A stretch of DNA of 51,210 bases from VGJJ01 sp964480705 (GTDB taxonomy: Archaea; Iainarchaeota; Iainarchaeia; Iainarchaeales; VGJJ01), in contig CAYZPC010000008.1 in the NCBI GenBank assembly GCA_964480705.1, forward strand, positions 1 through 51,210. Reading direction: 5' to 3'. Shown here in pieces: positions 1 to 7,366 of the stretch (position 1 is its first letter; each line of letters starts with the position of its first letter). A model generated the notes under the pieces. The model saw only the letters and a list, made by a program, of their open reading frames with translations. It searched no databases and was not told the DNA's origin. Position numbers and translations under genes: made by a program.

Positions 1-23
1 TATTTTAGAGTTGGTTTTATTTT

Positions 24-197
24 ATGGAGCAGCGCGCGCAAATCGCATTGGAATACCTCCTCACGGTGGCTTTTGGAGTAGTGTTAGCCACCGTCGCTGC
101 GTTGCTTGCGTTTCAAGTGGTGGGCATTGCTCAAGTCGCGGAGAAAAACATTGAGCAATTCCGTCAAGAAACTATTTTGAGTTTTTTGGGGGATTAG
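24..197 (+). CDS. small class III signal peptide (type IV pilin-like) protein
   Basis: This 57-residue protein starts MEQRAQIALEYLL and continues into a hydrophobic stretch of about 20 residues, then a short charged tail. An Arg-Ala just before a Q-x-x-L-E motif and a hydrophobic helix is the archaeal class III signal peptide pattern (DUF361 pilins), in which a prepilin peptidase cuts just before the Gln. After cleavage the mature protein would be about 52 residues, the size of a major pilin-like subunit. It lies 4 bp upstream of a prepilin peptidase gene, which supports a pilus role. It is too short to assign more precisely. The promoter may lie before the window edge. Confidence 0.75.
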   Translation: MEQRAQIALEYLLTVAFGVVLATVAALLAFQVVGIAQVAEKNIEQFRQETILSFLGD

Positions 198-201
198 CCC
201 C

Positions 202-1332
202 ATGTTTCCATTTCTTTCATTTGTCATCTCACTTGCCGGGCTCACGTATGCCTCGTACACGGATTTCAAATCCCGCACCATTCCCGATTGGGTTTCCCAC
301 GGCATGCTTCTCGCAGGCCTTTCTCTGGCGGCGTATGAATCCTATTCCACTCAATCCATCACTCCTTTGTTTTGGTCCGCTGCCCTAACCATTGCTGTTT
401 TCATTCTCGCCTACATTTTTTGGCGCGCGGGCGCGTGGGCGGGTGGAGATGTAAAACTATTTACGGGTCTTGCGGCCCTCAATCCATTCAACCCTTTCAT
501 CGTGGGTGAATTTCTTAATCTTTCATTCTCATGGGGCGGCCGCGAGTTGCTCATCGTGAGCGCGCTTCCTTTTTTCATGCTTAATTTGTTCATTGTTTCC
601 GTTTTTGCACTCATGCCTTATTCCGCGTTGCTTGCGTTTTCGTGCTTGCGTAATCCTTCTCTTCGTCAAGAGTTTTTTTCCCTTTCAAGCAGTGCTATTT
701 CTCGCGCAGTAGAATGGGCACTTGTCATCAGTGCCTTTACTTTCGTTCTTCACTATTTTTCGCTTCCCGTGTGGGGTCTTTTTCCCCTTCTCCTCCTAGC
801 GGGTTTTCTTCACCGTGCTTTCCGTGTCGTGGTGGGTATTTTCTCGTTTGTTTTGCTTTTTCTCTCGCTGATTTCTCATTCGGATGTTGTTTCTCTTTTT
901 TGGGTTCTTCTTTCTATTAATTTTATTTTCTCCTGGTATGGTTTTGCCCAGCGCCACGTTCTCACCATCAAAAAGAAAATTTCGGATTTGCAAGATGGGG
1001 ATATTCCCGGCGAGTGGATAGGTGTTGAGCGTGGAAAACTCACGCGTCGTTTGCCCGTCTCGTTCCAAACCATTATTAAGGCAGGAGTTGAGCGTGATTT
1101 GGAAACCATTATGCGTTTTTTACGACCTCAAGGTGATGCGTGGGCCGACCCGCGACAAGCAGCCGGAGTGTATCCTGAAGACATTGCCCGCTTGCAGGCT
1201 GCCGTAAAAAAAGGCGAGTTGGAAAATACGATTCTCGTGAAAGCCTCTGCACCTTTCGCTCCAGCTGTACTAATTGCGTATCTTCTTTTGACTATCTTGG
1301 GGGATGGTCCTCTCGCGTGGTGGTTTGGATGA
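202..1332 (+). CDS. A24-type prepilin/preflagellin peptidase (EppA/FlaK-like)
   Basis: This is a membrane aspartyl protease that removes class III signal peptides from archaeal pilins. The two family Asp residues are visible: D21 in YTDFKSRTIPDW at the end of the first membrane helix, and D83 in the GGDVK motif (81-85). Several hydrophobic helices follow to about residue 250, with a soluble C-terminal part and a last membrane segment near the end. At 376 residues it is longer than bacterial A24 enzymes and matches the archaeal type with a C-terminal domain. It sits inside a run of pilin-like genes, which are its likely substrates, and overlaps the next gene by an ATGA. EppA is more likely than a flagellin-specific FlaK because no flagellar genes are seen. 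Confidence 0.88.
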   Translation: MFPFLSFVISLAGLTYASYTDFKSRTIPDWVSHGMLLAGLSLAAYESYSTQSITPLFWSAALTIAVFILAYIFWRAGAWAGGDVKLFTGLAALNPFNPFIVGEFLNLSFSWGGRELLIVSALPFFMLNLFIVSVFALMPYSALLAFSCLRNPSLRQEFFSLSSSAISRAVEWALVISAFTFVLHYFSLPVWGLFPLLLLAGFLHRAFRVVVGIFSFVLLFLSLISHSDVVSLFWVLLSINFIFSWYGFAQRHVLTIKKKISDLQDGDIPGEWIGVERGKLTRRLPVSFQTIIKAGVERDLETIMRFLRPQGDAWADPRQAAGVYPEDIARLQAAVKKGELENTILVKASAPFAPAVLIAYLLLTILGDGPLAWWFG

Positions 1333-1898
1333 ATCACGTGCATTCTTCGTCTCGCGGTCAAGCTAGTTTGGAATTTATTTTGGTTCTCATTTTCATGCTT
1401 GTCATTATTGTCGCAGTCATTGTTCCGCTGGGGCAGCGTATTCAGTTTGCCATGGAGGATGTGAGTAAAGTCAGTTTCTCCGATGCGGGGTTGAATTTGA
1501 TTCAGTCCACGCTCAATAATCTCCTCCTCTCTCCGGGCACATCGCGCCAGTTTGTGGATGTGTATCTCCCCAAAGGAAGCTCTCTCGCATGTGACAATAG
1601 TACCGACAGTATCAACATCACCTTTCCCCTCAACACGGACGTGTTTGATGCCACGGGTTCTATTCCGCTGGATTGCAGCGACAACACGGACCCCTTCAAA
1701 CCAACCGTTGCTATGTTCTGCTCCAAAAGTGTTTCGTTTCCCGCTTCGGCTGAGCTTCGCTGCCAAGGCGATGCACTCTCCACAGGAGGATTTTTGCTCG
1801 AGACGGGGCAAGCTGGTTTCTCTCAGCGCTTTCGAATGTTTGCGCGTTACTTTCCTGGTGGCACTCCCTTGTATGTGGTTGATTTCAACGCGGTGTAG
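1329..1898 (+). CDS. class III signal peptide pilin-like protein
   Basis: The N-terminus reads SSSRGQASLEFILVL, a textbook class III signal peptide (basic residue, Gly, then Gln at the cut site and Glu at +5), followed by a hydrophobic helix. The remainder is a soluble domain of about 150 residues with five Cys residues, likely exported and perhaps disulfide-bonded. I chose ATG 1329, which overlaps the peptidase stop as ATGA, rather than the upstream in-frame codon at 1317. The protein is far larger than the 57-residue pilin at the window start, so it may be a minor pilin or a pilus-associated adhesin. No specific family is recognised beyond the signal peptide. Confidence 0.8.
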   Translation: MNHVHSSSRGQASLEFILVLIFMLVIIVAVIVPLGQRIQFAMEDVSKVSFSDAGLNLIQSTLNNLLLSPGTSRQFVDVYLPKGSSLACDNSTDSINITFPLNTDVFDATGSIPLDCSDNTDPFKPTVAMFCSKSVSFPASAELRCQGDALSTGGFLLETGQAGFSQRFRMFARYFPGGTPLYVVDFNAV

Positions 1899-1901
1899 TG
1901 T

Positions 1902-2312
1902 ATGGTTTGTTCACGCGGTCAAACAAGCATTGAAGTCCTGCTCGTTGTTTCATTTGTTTTAGTTGTTTCTCTGGCTATTGTTATTCCCTACGTGGACAAT
2001 CAGAACATCACCAACGCCACATTTGTGGCTAAGCTCACTATTCTTCCTTTCATTGAAAAAAATTCCCTGCGCATTAAACTAAACTCAGTCATTCCAGAAG
2101 TAGATTCCGCTCAAAATGAAATCACGCTTCACATCAAAACAACCGGCCGCTGGTCGAATGATGTTGATTTGGAACTAAGCTTCCCCACTGCCGGGCGCCC
2201 TTCGGGGTGTGAGCAAGTGTGTAATGCCGTTGCCAATCTTAATGCGTATTCAGCCGTGCATCTTGATTGGTCGCACAATGATGCCCCCTACTGTGGCAGC
2301 GTTTCCTGTTGA
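1902..2312 (+). CDS. class III signal peptide pilin-like protein
   Basis: This 136-residue protein begins MVCSRGQTSIEVLLVVSF, with the R-G-Q-x-S-x-E cleavage motif and a following hydrophobic helix. The rest is a short exported domain ending in a Cys-rich stretch (CEQVC and CGSVSC). A GGTG sequence about 9 bp before the ATG, next to the previous stop codon, may serve as ribosome binding site. It is the last gene of the first pilin run before an A/T-rich gap with a new promoter. It is probably a minor pilin. The Cys-rich C-terminus suggests disulfide stabilisation outside the cell. Confidence 0.78.
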   Translation: MVCSRGQTSIEVLLVVSFVLVVSLAIVIPYVDNQNITNATFVAKLTILPFIEKNSLRIKLNSVIPEVDSAQNEITLHIKTTGRWSNDVDLELSFPTAGRPSGCEQVCNAVANLNAYSAVHLDWSHNDAPYCGSVSC

Positions 2313-2323
2313 TTTTTTTCCCT

Positions 2324-2335
2324 AGTTTTTAATTC
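2324..2335 (+). promoter_or_regulatory. TATA-like box for the 2358 gene
   Basis: An AGTTTTTAATTC element lies about 28 bp before the ATG at 2358, the spacing seen before most first genes in this window. It suggests a new, leaderless transcription unit. Confidence 0.45.
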
Positions 2336-2357
2336 ATTTCCCTCTCCTTCCCGCTTC

Positions 2358-2705
2358 ATGCGCGTGCTTGAGTCGCTCCCCTGGTTTATTCTCCTTGTCT
2401 CTGCAGGCATTTTAGTCGAGTCGCTTGATTCCTTTTTCCTTCCCCTTTCTACTCTCTCTCACGCCCAATCTCTTTCTCTTCCCCACCGTGTAGAATTTTC
2501 CGCGCGAGTCGAAAACATTCGTTATTCTTCGAATGCGCTTGTTTTTGATGCTGTTCACGCGGGCACACTCACGTGCTACCTTCGCCACCCCCCTCCTCTC
2601 ACGCTTCTTTTTCCGGATGAAAATTATTTTATTCGCGCCACGCTCGTTCGCACCCTTCAGGGAAGGTTGTGCGTGGTCAATTCCATTCGCCCTTTTTCCC
2701 CGTGA
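2358..2705 (+). CDS. small secreted or membrane-anchored OB-fold-like protein
   Basis: This 115-residue protein has a hydrophobic N-terminal segment (about residues 8-22). It is followed by a beta-rich part containing VEFSARVENI, a middle strand TLTCYLRHP, and YFIRATLVRTLQGRLCVVNSIRPF. The strand pattern, with V/I-x-G/A-x-V-x-x-I at the start and a closing strand near the end, resembles small OB folds of the tRNA_anti type. This is an inference from pattern only. It precedes a TctA-like permease by 9 bp and the two probably form one unit. Its outer-face location would be unusual for a nucleic-acid-binding fold, so another ligand is possible. Confidence 0.5.
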   Translation: MRVLESLPWFILLVSAGILVESLDSFFLPLSTLSHAQSLSLPHRVEFSARVENIRYSSNALVFDAVHAGTLTCYLRHPPPLTLLFPDENYFIRATLVRTLQGRLCVVNSIRPFSP

Positions 2706-2714
2706 GTTTTTTCT

Positions 2715-3674
2715 ATGCTCCTCGAACTTTTTCTCGGAATGGTGGTTGGAATTCTCCTCTCCCGTGTTGGTCTTCCATCCGTTTTTCCTCTCCTCATTTG
2801 GTTTTCTCTCGTTGAAAATTCTTCTCTCGCATGGTTTCTAGTGGGATTCGTCTCCGCGTGCATCATTCACCTTTCCTTCACTCACCCTTCTTTTTCGCGT
2901 GAACACATTTTCATTGGTTTTCTTTCCGCGTGCATTATTTTTCCGTTTTATGTTTTTCTCATTCCAAAAAATTTTCTTGACACATTCATTTTTCCTCTTC
3001 TTTTGCTCGCGTGCGCGGGATGGTTTTTTTCCACTCTATCTTTTCGTCCCCGCGACGTGGTGGGGGGATTATTTTTGTGCGCGGCCGGTTTTTGGTTGCT
3101 TCATGAACGTGCCATTCCTGCTGCGCTCCCCGCTTTTTTTCTGGGGTGGTGGGGATTAGCGTGGGTGGATTTTCCCTCTTCCACTCAAACGGCTTCTCAT
3201 CCGTTGCGCGACGCATGCCTCGGATGCTTCTCCGCAATCCTCCCTGGTTTAGGCCCCGGTCTCATGAATGCTATTTGGCTCTCCGGCCGATCCTCTCCGG
3301 CGATGGGCGTCAGCAATCTCATTTTTTCCATTGGTTTGCTTTCGTCTCATGGGAGTGTGCGCAGTGCCATTGCTGCTGAACTTTCCTCTCTTTCTAGTAT
3401 TCCCTGGTTTGTTCTCCTCGCGGCAGTGGGGTGGTGTTTATCCTCGGCTTATTTCCTTTACACATATTCCCCCTTTTCCCTTCCTTCATTTCCTCGGTGG
3501 GGGTGGGTGGTTATCCATCTCACGGGCATTTTTTGGGTGGGTGGTCTTATTTCGGTGTGCGCCGTGCTTGCGAGTTATTCGCTTCGCCGCCTTTTCCAAT
3601 TAGGCCATTTCTCTCTTGACTATGGCACTTTCATCCTTATCCCATCTATCCTCTATTTTTACGCACCCCTCTAA
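2715..3674 (+). CDS. TctA-like (DUF112/COG1784) membrane permease
   Basis: This is a polytopic membrane protein of 319 residues with roughly ten hydrophobic segments. A stretch around residues 170-190 reads FSAILPGLGPGLMNAIWL. This glycine/proline-rich P-G-L-x-P-G motif recurs in the TctA family, the large membrane subunit of tripartite tricarboxylate transporters, and in its archaeal single-gene relatives. It is shorter than bacterial TctA (about 500 residues). No TctB or TctC partner is present, as in the archaeal branch whose substrate is unknown. It follows the small OB-like gene and interrupts two pilin gene runs. Confidence 0.65.
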   Translation: MLLELFLGMVVGILLSRVGLPSVFPLLIWFSLVENSSLAWFLVGFVSACIIHLSFTHPSFSREHIFIGFLSACIIFPFYVFLIPKNFLDTFIFPLLLLACAGWFFSTLSFRPRDVVGGLFLCAAGFWLLHERAIPAALPAFFLGWWGLAWVDFPSSTQTASHPLRDACLGCFSAILPGLGPGLMNAIWLSGRSSPAMGVSNLIFSIGLLSSHGSVRSAIAAELSSLSSIPWFVLLAAVGWCLSSAYFLYTYSPFSLPSFPRWGWVVIHLTGIFWVGGLISVCAVLASYSLRRLFQLGHFSLDYGTFILIPSILYFYAPL

Positions 3675-3700
3675 TGCTTTTTTTCCCTGCGCCGGATGTG

Positions 3701-3710
3701 ATTAAAAACG
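3701..3710 (+). promoter_or_regulatory. TATA-like box for the 3730 pilin operon
   Basis: An ATTAAAAACG element is centred 25 bp before the ATG at 3730. The same sequence (GATTAAAAAC) precedes cdc48 at a similar distance. It suggests leaderless transcription of the four-gene pilin-like unit that follows. Confidence 0.5.
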
Positions 3711-3729
3711 CCGAACGGGTGGTGGACGT

Positions 3730-4248
3730 ATGCGTTCTTCCGGTCAATCCGCTCTCGACCTCTTGTTGAGCCTCCTCGTCCTTCTCATTGTTCTCACCGT
3801 GTTTTCCTCCGTTCTCACTCGTTTTGAAGAAGTTCAGAAAGAGATGTCCATTCGCCAGCAGCTGCGTGAAAATCTTTCCCAAATCCACTGGCTCTCCTCC
3901 TATGCGGCGAGTCAATTTCATGAGATTAGTTCATACCCCGCAACGGCTTCAGTGCCGGTGGGTTTTGCATTATCCTCGCGCACCAACGCTTATGCGCGCA
4001 CATCCGGTACCGTTTTGCTGAAACCCGTTCGCGCAACAGGTGTACAAACTGAGATTGATTGTAGTATCATTTGGGACATCAACGCGGAAGCGGTTGAGTT
4101 CAAAGTCAGCGCGCCCCCTTCTTCAACGGGTTTATCGTATCCGGTTGATGTCAACCGAACCACGGTTGCCAATAATCTTATGGATGATAACCACACCTTT
4201 ATTTTTTCAGGTTGCTTTAATCAATTTACCATTGAGGCTGACCCATGA
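3730..4248 (+). CDS. class III signal peptide pilin-like protein
   Basis: The N-terminus MRSSGQSALDLLLSLLVLL follows the class III pattern (Gly, then Gln, with an acidic residue at +5, here Asp) and leads into a long hydrophobic helix. The mature region of about 150 residues starts with a charged, probably helical segment (FEEVQKEMSIRQQLRE) and then appears beta-rich. It is the first of four closely packed genes (3730-5875) with ATGA or TAATG junctions, so they are probably co-translated parts of one pilus structure. No Pfam-type family beyond the signal peptide is recognised. Confidence 0.75.
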   Translation: MRSSGQSALDLLLSLLVLLIVLTVFSSVLTRFEEVQKEMSIRQQLRENLSQIHWLSSYAASQFHEISSYPATASVPVGFALSSRTNAYARTSGTVLLKPVRATGVQTEIDCSIIWDINAEAVEFKVSAPPSSTGLSYPVDVNRTTVANNLMDDNHTFIFSGCFNQFTIEADP

Positions 4249-4955
4249 ATTCGCGCGGACAATTTTGGTCATTGGATGTTGTGCTCGCCGCCGCCGTTTT
4301 TACACTAGCCATAGGTCTCCTCCTCAGCAGCTCCGAATTGACTCTCTTTTACAATCAGCAAGAACGCAATGCCAACAATCTCCTTCTCACGGCCCTATTA
4401 GGTTCAAATAATTTTACCAGTCAAGCCGATTTTCTCGTTCAATTCACTCCGCGCGAATGCGACCCTTTGCAAGGCGGAAACCCCGCACTTTGCTCCACCA
4501 CCGGCCCTCCTGCATGTGCAGGTCTGCCAGATTGTAATATTTTAGACGTGCAAAACTCTCAGATTAATGTTCGCTGTGGCCCCAATGCGGAATACGTTGC
4601 TGTTTTTCCCTCCTCCAATCCTCCTCCCCCTTCATTGTCACAGCTTGCCCGTGGTTGGTTATTTGATAATGAACTCTCCGGCCTCGAAAATTGTGTAGTG
4701 GATAACTCCAGCCCCATCCGTCACATGCAATTAGGTCTTTCTCCCGATTACTATGTCGACTTGAATGCTCTTCGTTCAGATGGTAACACGATTAAGTTTT
4801 TTACCGCCAAGCCAGGAGGCGAACCTTATTTTATGATTCGCCGCCGCGTGGTTATTTTTCCGTTTGTTCCTAACGCGAGAGACTTGCGCGAGTGTCTCGA
4901 TGGGAATTGTCCGCAGCATTTAACGGATGTCAACATCCGCGTTTGGGGGGTGTGA
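4245..4955 (+). CDS. pilin-like protein with modified class III signal peptide
   Basis: This protein of 236 residues begins MNSRGQFWSLDVVLAAAVF: an R-G-Q cut site, an acidic Asp a few residues on, then a hydrophobic helix. The ectodomain contains at least eight Cys residues, including the cluster ECDPLQGGNPALC and CAGLPDC, which suggests disulfides outside the cell. Its ATG overlaps the previous stop as ATGA, implying translational coupling. It is the largest pilin-like protein here and could be a tip or adhesive subunit, which is an inference from size and position only. Confidence 0.72.
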   Translation: MNSRGQFWSLDVVLAAAVFTLAIGLLLSSSELTLFYNQQERNANNLLLTALLGSNNFTSQADFLVQFTPRECDPLQGGNPALCSTTGPPACAGLPDCNILDVQNSQINVRCGPNAEYVAVFPSSNPPPPSLSQLARGWLFDNELSGLENCVVDNSSPIRHMQLGLSPDYYVDLNALRSDGNTIKFFTAKPGGEPYFMIRRRVVIFPFVPNARDLRECLDGNCPQHLTDVNIRVWGV

Positions 4956-4958
4956 TTC

Positions 4959-5264
4959 ATGCGGGGATTTGTTTTCACCATTGATATGGTCTACGGTGCC
5001 ATTGCCATCGTCTTGCTTTTTTCTATTCTCATTCACGCCAACCAGCCTTCTTTTTCGCCGCAGCATCAGATTCTTCAAATTCAAGCCAAAGATGCGGTCA
5101 TGAATTGGTTCTACGGCGGCGTTCCCGGCTCAGATAAGTGTCCGGCCGTTTCTTCCGCGTGCGCGTGCGACACGGGCTTTCGTCCCCGCGTCACGAGTGA
5201 TCCTCTCTCGCCAAGTTTGCCGAGTTCGTGGGTTCAGAAAGAAGTCTGTGTGGGGGCCCCATAA
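4959..5264 (+). CDS. short pilin-like protein
   Basis: The 101-residue product begins MRGFVFTIDMVYGAIAIVLL. The Arg-Gly, hydrophobic pair and acidic Asp before a membrane helix look like a diverged class III signal peptide lacking the usual Gln. The mature part holds a Cys-rich loop (CPAVSSACACD). The start lies 3 bp after the preceding stop, with GGTG about 9 bp upstream of the ATG. The end overlaps the next start by one base (TAATG). It is probably a minor pilin. Confidence 0.68.
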   Translation: MRGFVFTIDMVYGAIAIVLLFSILIHANQPSFSPQHQILQIQAKDAVMNWFYGGVPGSDKCPAVSSACACDTGFRPRVTSDPLSPSLPSSWVQKEVCVGAP

Positions 5265-5875
5265 TGTCCCGCGGTTTTTTTTCCATTTTTGTAGGTGCAT
5301 TCGCCGTTGTCCTACTCATTTCATTCTTCTATTCTCAATCCGTTCACTATCAAACCGACTCGCACGCGGCCGAGTTGAGTGTCATACAGCAATCCCTCTC
5401 TAAAGACTGGTTTATGACCCGCAACGCACTCGCCAATTTTGCTTCGGATGCCATCCTTGAACACATCGCATTGCAAAACCCCGCTCCTTCATTAGGAAAC
5501 TGCAACCAATCATTTGCCTCCTTAGATTATGCGACGCAAGTCGAATCCTACTGGGATGAGGCAGTAAAGCACATCAATGACAACTTTGGCACAAATTGTG
5601 ATGTTAATTTGAGTGTGGAAGTGCAAAACCTCGTCGAAGGAATAACGTTGCCCGCTCCTTCCGTGTTAGATGAAGAACGTTCCTACGGTTTGCTTTCCTG
5701 CTCCCGCTCTACTGCCACGGGCGCGCTCACCATTAAACGCCCTTTCGTCATCCGGAAAGATGTGCGCATTTCCTCAAATGGTTTAGCATGCGTGGTGAGC
5801 GTTTTTGATATTCTCGGGGATAATCCCTCAGGTTACCGCTATGAAAAAATAGATGTAAATCAAGCCTTCACATAG
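5264..5875 (+). CDS. pilin-like membrane-anchored protein
   Basis: I chose ATG 5264, which shares its first base with the upstream TAA, over an in-frame upstream codon at 5228. The protein (203 residues) begins MSRGFFSIFVGAFAVVLL, a short basic start and one hydrophobic helix followed by an ectodomain. A similar start (MSRGFVSFLFFLLL) opens the second pilin cluster at 13747. The acidic +5 residue is missing, so cleavage by the prepilin peptidase is uncertain. It ends the operon; the next gene is convergent 12 bp away. Confidence 0.68.
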   Translation: MSRGFFSIFVGAFAVVLLISFFYSQSVHYQTDSHAAELSVIQQSLSKDWFMTRNALANFASDAILEHIALQNPAPSLGNCNQSFASLDYATQVESYWDEAVKHINDNFGTNCDVNLSVEVQNLVEGITLPAPSVLDEERSYGLLSCSRSTATGALTIKRPFVIRKDVRISSNGLACVVSVFDILGDNPSGYRYEKIDVNQAFT

Positions 5876-5887
5876 TTCCCACGCTTT

Positions 5888-6691
5888 TCATTTGCGTTTA
5901 GCAATAATTTTTTGCGCACCGCTTCCATATTGCATGGCTTTCTTGGGTGCTTCCACCATCTCTCTTGGCACTCCCATTTTTTCTGCGAGGGTGCGTAAAC
6001 TATTTTTTCGTATTTTTCCATATTTTCCGCGCAAGTTTTCAATCGCGGGAATTTGCAGTGCGAGTGCAGCAAATTCTTTTTCCAAAAAGGGCGCGCGCAC
6101 CTCTATTCCAAAGGCTTTCGCGCATGCTTTCTCTCGTTTCACATCATGTTCTTCCACATTTTCCACTTTTTCCGCGCGTAGTTTTTCACACGCCTTTTCA
6201 TCATTTCTCACACGGTCAAATGCACCATATCCGCAGAATAATTCATCCGCACCCGACCCCACTAACACTACTCGAATCCCCTTCTCTTGTGCTAATTTGG
6301 CAATGGAAACATTTACTGCGCCAAGCGTGCATTGCAATTCATCATCCGTCTTCAAAATTTTCTTCGCACGTGTGTAATTTTCCATTATTTCTTTTTCATT
6401 TAGTATGTGTGTGGCAATTTTCATTTTCATTTTCTTCGCAAGCGGTTTCACGCGCGCTAAATCAGAGCTATTCGAGAGTCCCACACTCAATAACACCACA
6501 TTTTTCGAAAACTTCCCCGCGAGAAAAGCAATCACTCCCGAGTCCACTCCCCCTGAGAATGCCACGCCAATCTTTTCCGCGTTGAGCGTATTTTTTTTCA
6601 CAGCCTGTTCAAGCGCTTCCTGCATCGCCGCGTAATGATTGCGCGTTTTATTCGTTCCTTCGCTTTTCAAAGTCTTTTTTTGAATAACCAT
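5888..6691 (-). CDS. asparagine-synthetase-like PP-loop ATPase (C-terminal domain only)
   Basis: The PP-loop SGGVDS is at residues 46-51, and a second AsnB signature reads VLVGSGADELFCGYGAF. The C-terminal part includes the family pattern VRAPFLEKEF. This is the synthetase domain of asparagine synthase B, which adenylates aspartate. The N-terminal glutaminase domain is absent (267 residues against about 500-600), so it would need free ammonia or a partner, or may act on another substrate. ATG 6691 is supported by a TATA-like element (GCATTTTAAGGC on the minus strand, centred about 26 bp upstream). It diverges from an Lrp/AsnC regulator, which may control it. Confidence 0.8.
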   Translation of the reverse strand: MVIQKKTLKSEGTNKTRNHYAAMQEALEQAVKKNTLNAEKIGVAFSGGVDSGVIAFLAGKFSKNVVLLSVGLSNSSDLARVKPLAKKMKMKIATHILNEKEIMENYTRAKKILKTDDELQCTLGAVNVSIAKLAQEKGIRVVLVGSGADELFCGYGAFDRVRNDEKACEKLRAEKVENVEEHDVKREKACAKAFGIEVRAPFLEKEFAALALQIPAIENLRGKYGKIRKNSLRTLAEKMGVPREMVEAPKKAMQYGSGAQKIIAKRK

Positions 6692-6771
6692 TCCTATTTT
6701 GGATTGCTTTGCCTTAAAATGCTTTATTTCGACCTTTCCTCCATTCGTATGTCAGTATGAAATCCAAACCA

Positions 6772-6779
6772 TTTTATAG
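6772..6779 (+). promoter_or_regulatory. TATA-like box for the Lrp-family gene
   Basis: TTTTATAG is centred about 25 bp before ATG 6800. This decides for 6800 over the in-frame codon at 6785 and implies a leaderless transcript. Confidence 0.5.
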
Positions 6780-6799
6780 CGCGCGTGCGTTTATTCTGC

Positions 6800-7270
6800 A
6801 TGATTTCCCTTGACAAAATTGACCTTCTCCTCCTCGGCCGTTTGCTGGAGGATGGCCGCTCTTCGTTCTCACAACTCGCGCGCGAAACTAATTTGACGGA
6901 TGTGGCTATCAAAAAAAGATTTGAGCGCCTCAAGAGGCAGGGTGTCATCAACACTATTTCTGCTGATTTGAATCTTGATGTTCTTGGTTTCGCCAAGCCC
7001 GTTTTTGTGTTGTTGAAAACAGAGCCTGGGAAAAATAAGCACATTGTCAAGCGCCTGAGCGAAATGGAATCCGTGGTTGAGTTTAATGAGCTCATGGGTG
7101 AGCATAATTTTATGCTCAAGTTGTTGTGTCCGGACCTCACGCACGTAAAACGCATGATGGATGATTTGGGTTACATTGATGGCGTGCGCGAACTGCGAAG
7201 CATGCCCGTGTTAAACGTCGTGAAAAAAACCAACGCCCTTCCCCCTACTTCGTTCCAGAAGCGGTTCTAA
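6800..7270 (+). CDS. Lrp/AsnC family transcriptional regulator
   Basis: This 156-residue protein has an N-terminal winged helix-turn-helix (IDLLLLGRLLEDGRSSFSQLARETNLTDVAIKKRFERLKRQGVI region, residues 6-50) with the Lrp arrangement. A C-terminal alpha/beta RAM-type ligand-binding domain starts near FAKPVFVLLK. Such proteins form dimers or octamers and respond to amino acids. It diverges from the asparagine-synthetase-like gene 109 bp away, a classic layout for local control, although the target is an inference. Start 6800 was chosen because the TATA-like box fits a leaderless message there. Confidence 0.88.
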   Translation: MISLDKIDLLLLGRLLEDGRSSFSQLARETNLTDVAIKKRFERLKRQGVINTISADLNLDVLGFAKPVFVLLKTEPGKNKHIVKRLSEMESVVEFNELMGEHNFMLKLLCPDLTHVKRMMDDLGYIDGVRELRSMPVLNVVKKTNALPPTSFQKRF

Positions 7271-7366
7271 TCTTTTTTCAATCCTTTTTTTGTTTTATCA
7301 TTTCTCTCTTCTTTTTCTCTTTTTTTCAACCTATTCTAATAAACCCCGTTCTCCTTCTATGGTAGC

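Noticed and set aside
84..305. 73-residue frame on the minus strand over the first pilin and peptidase genes
   Set aside because: It is a shadow frame antisense to two supported genes and shows no family features.
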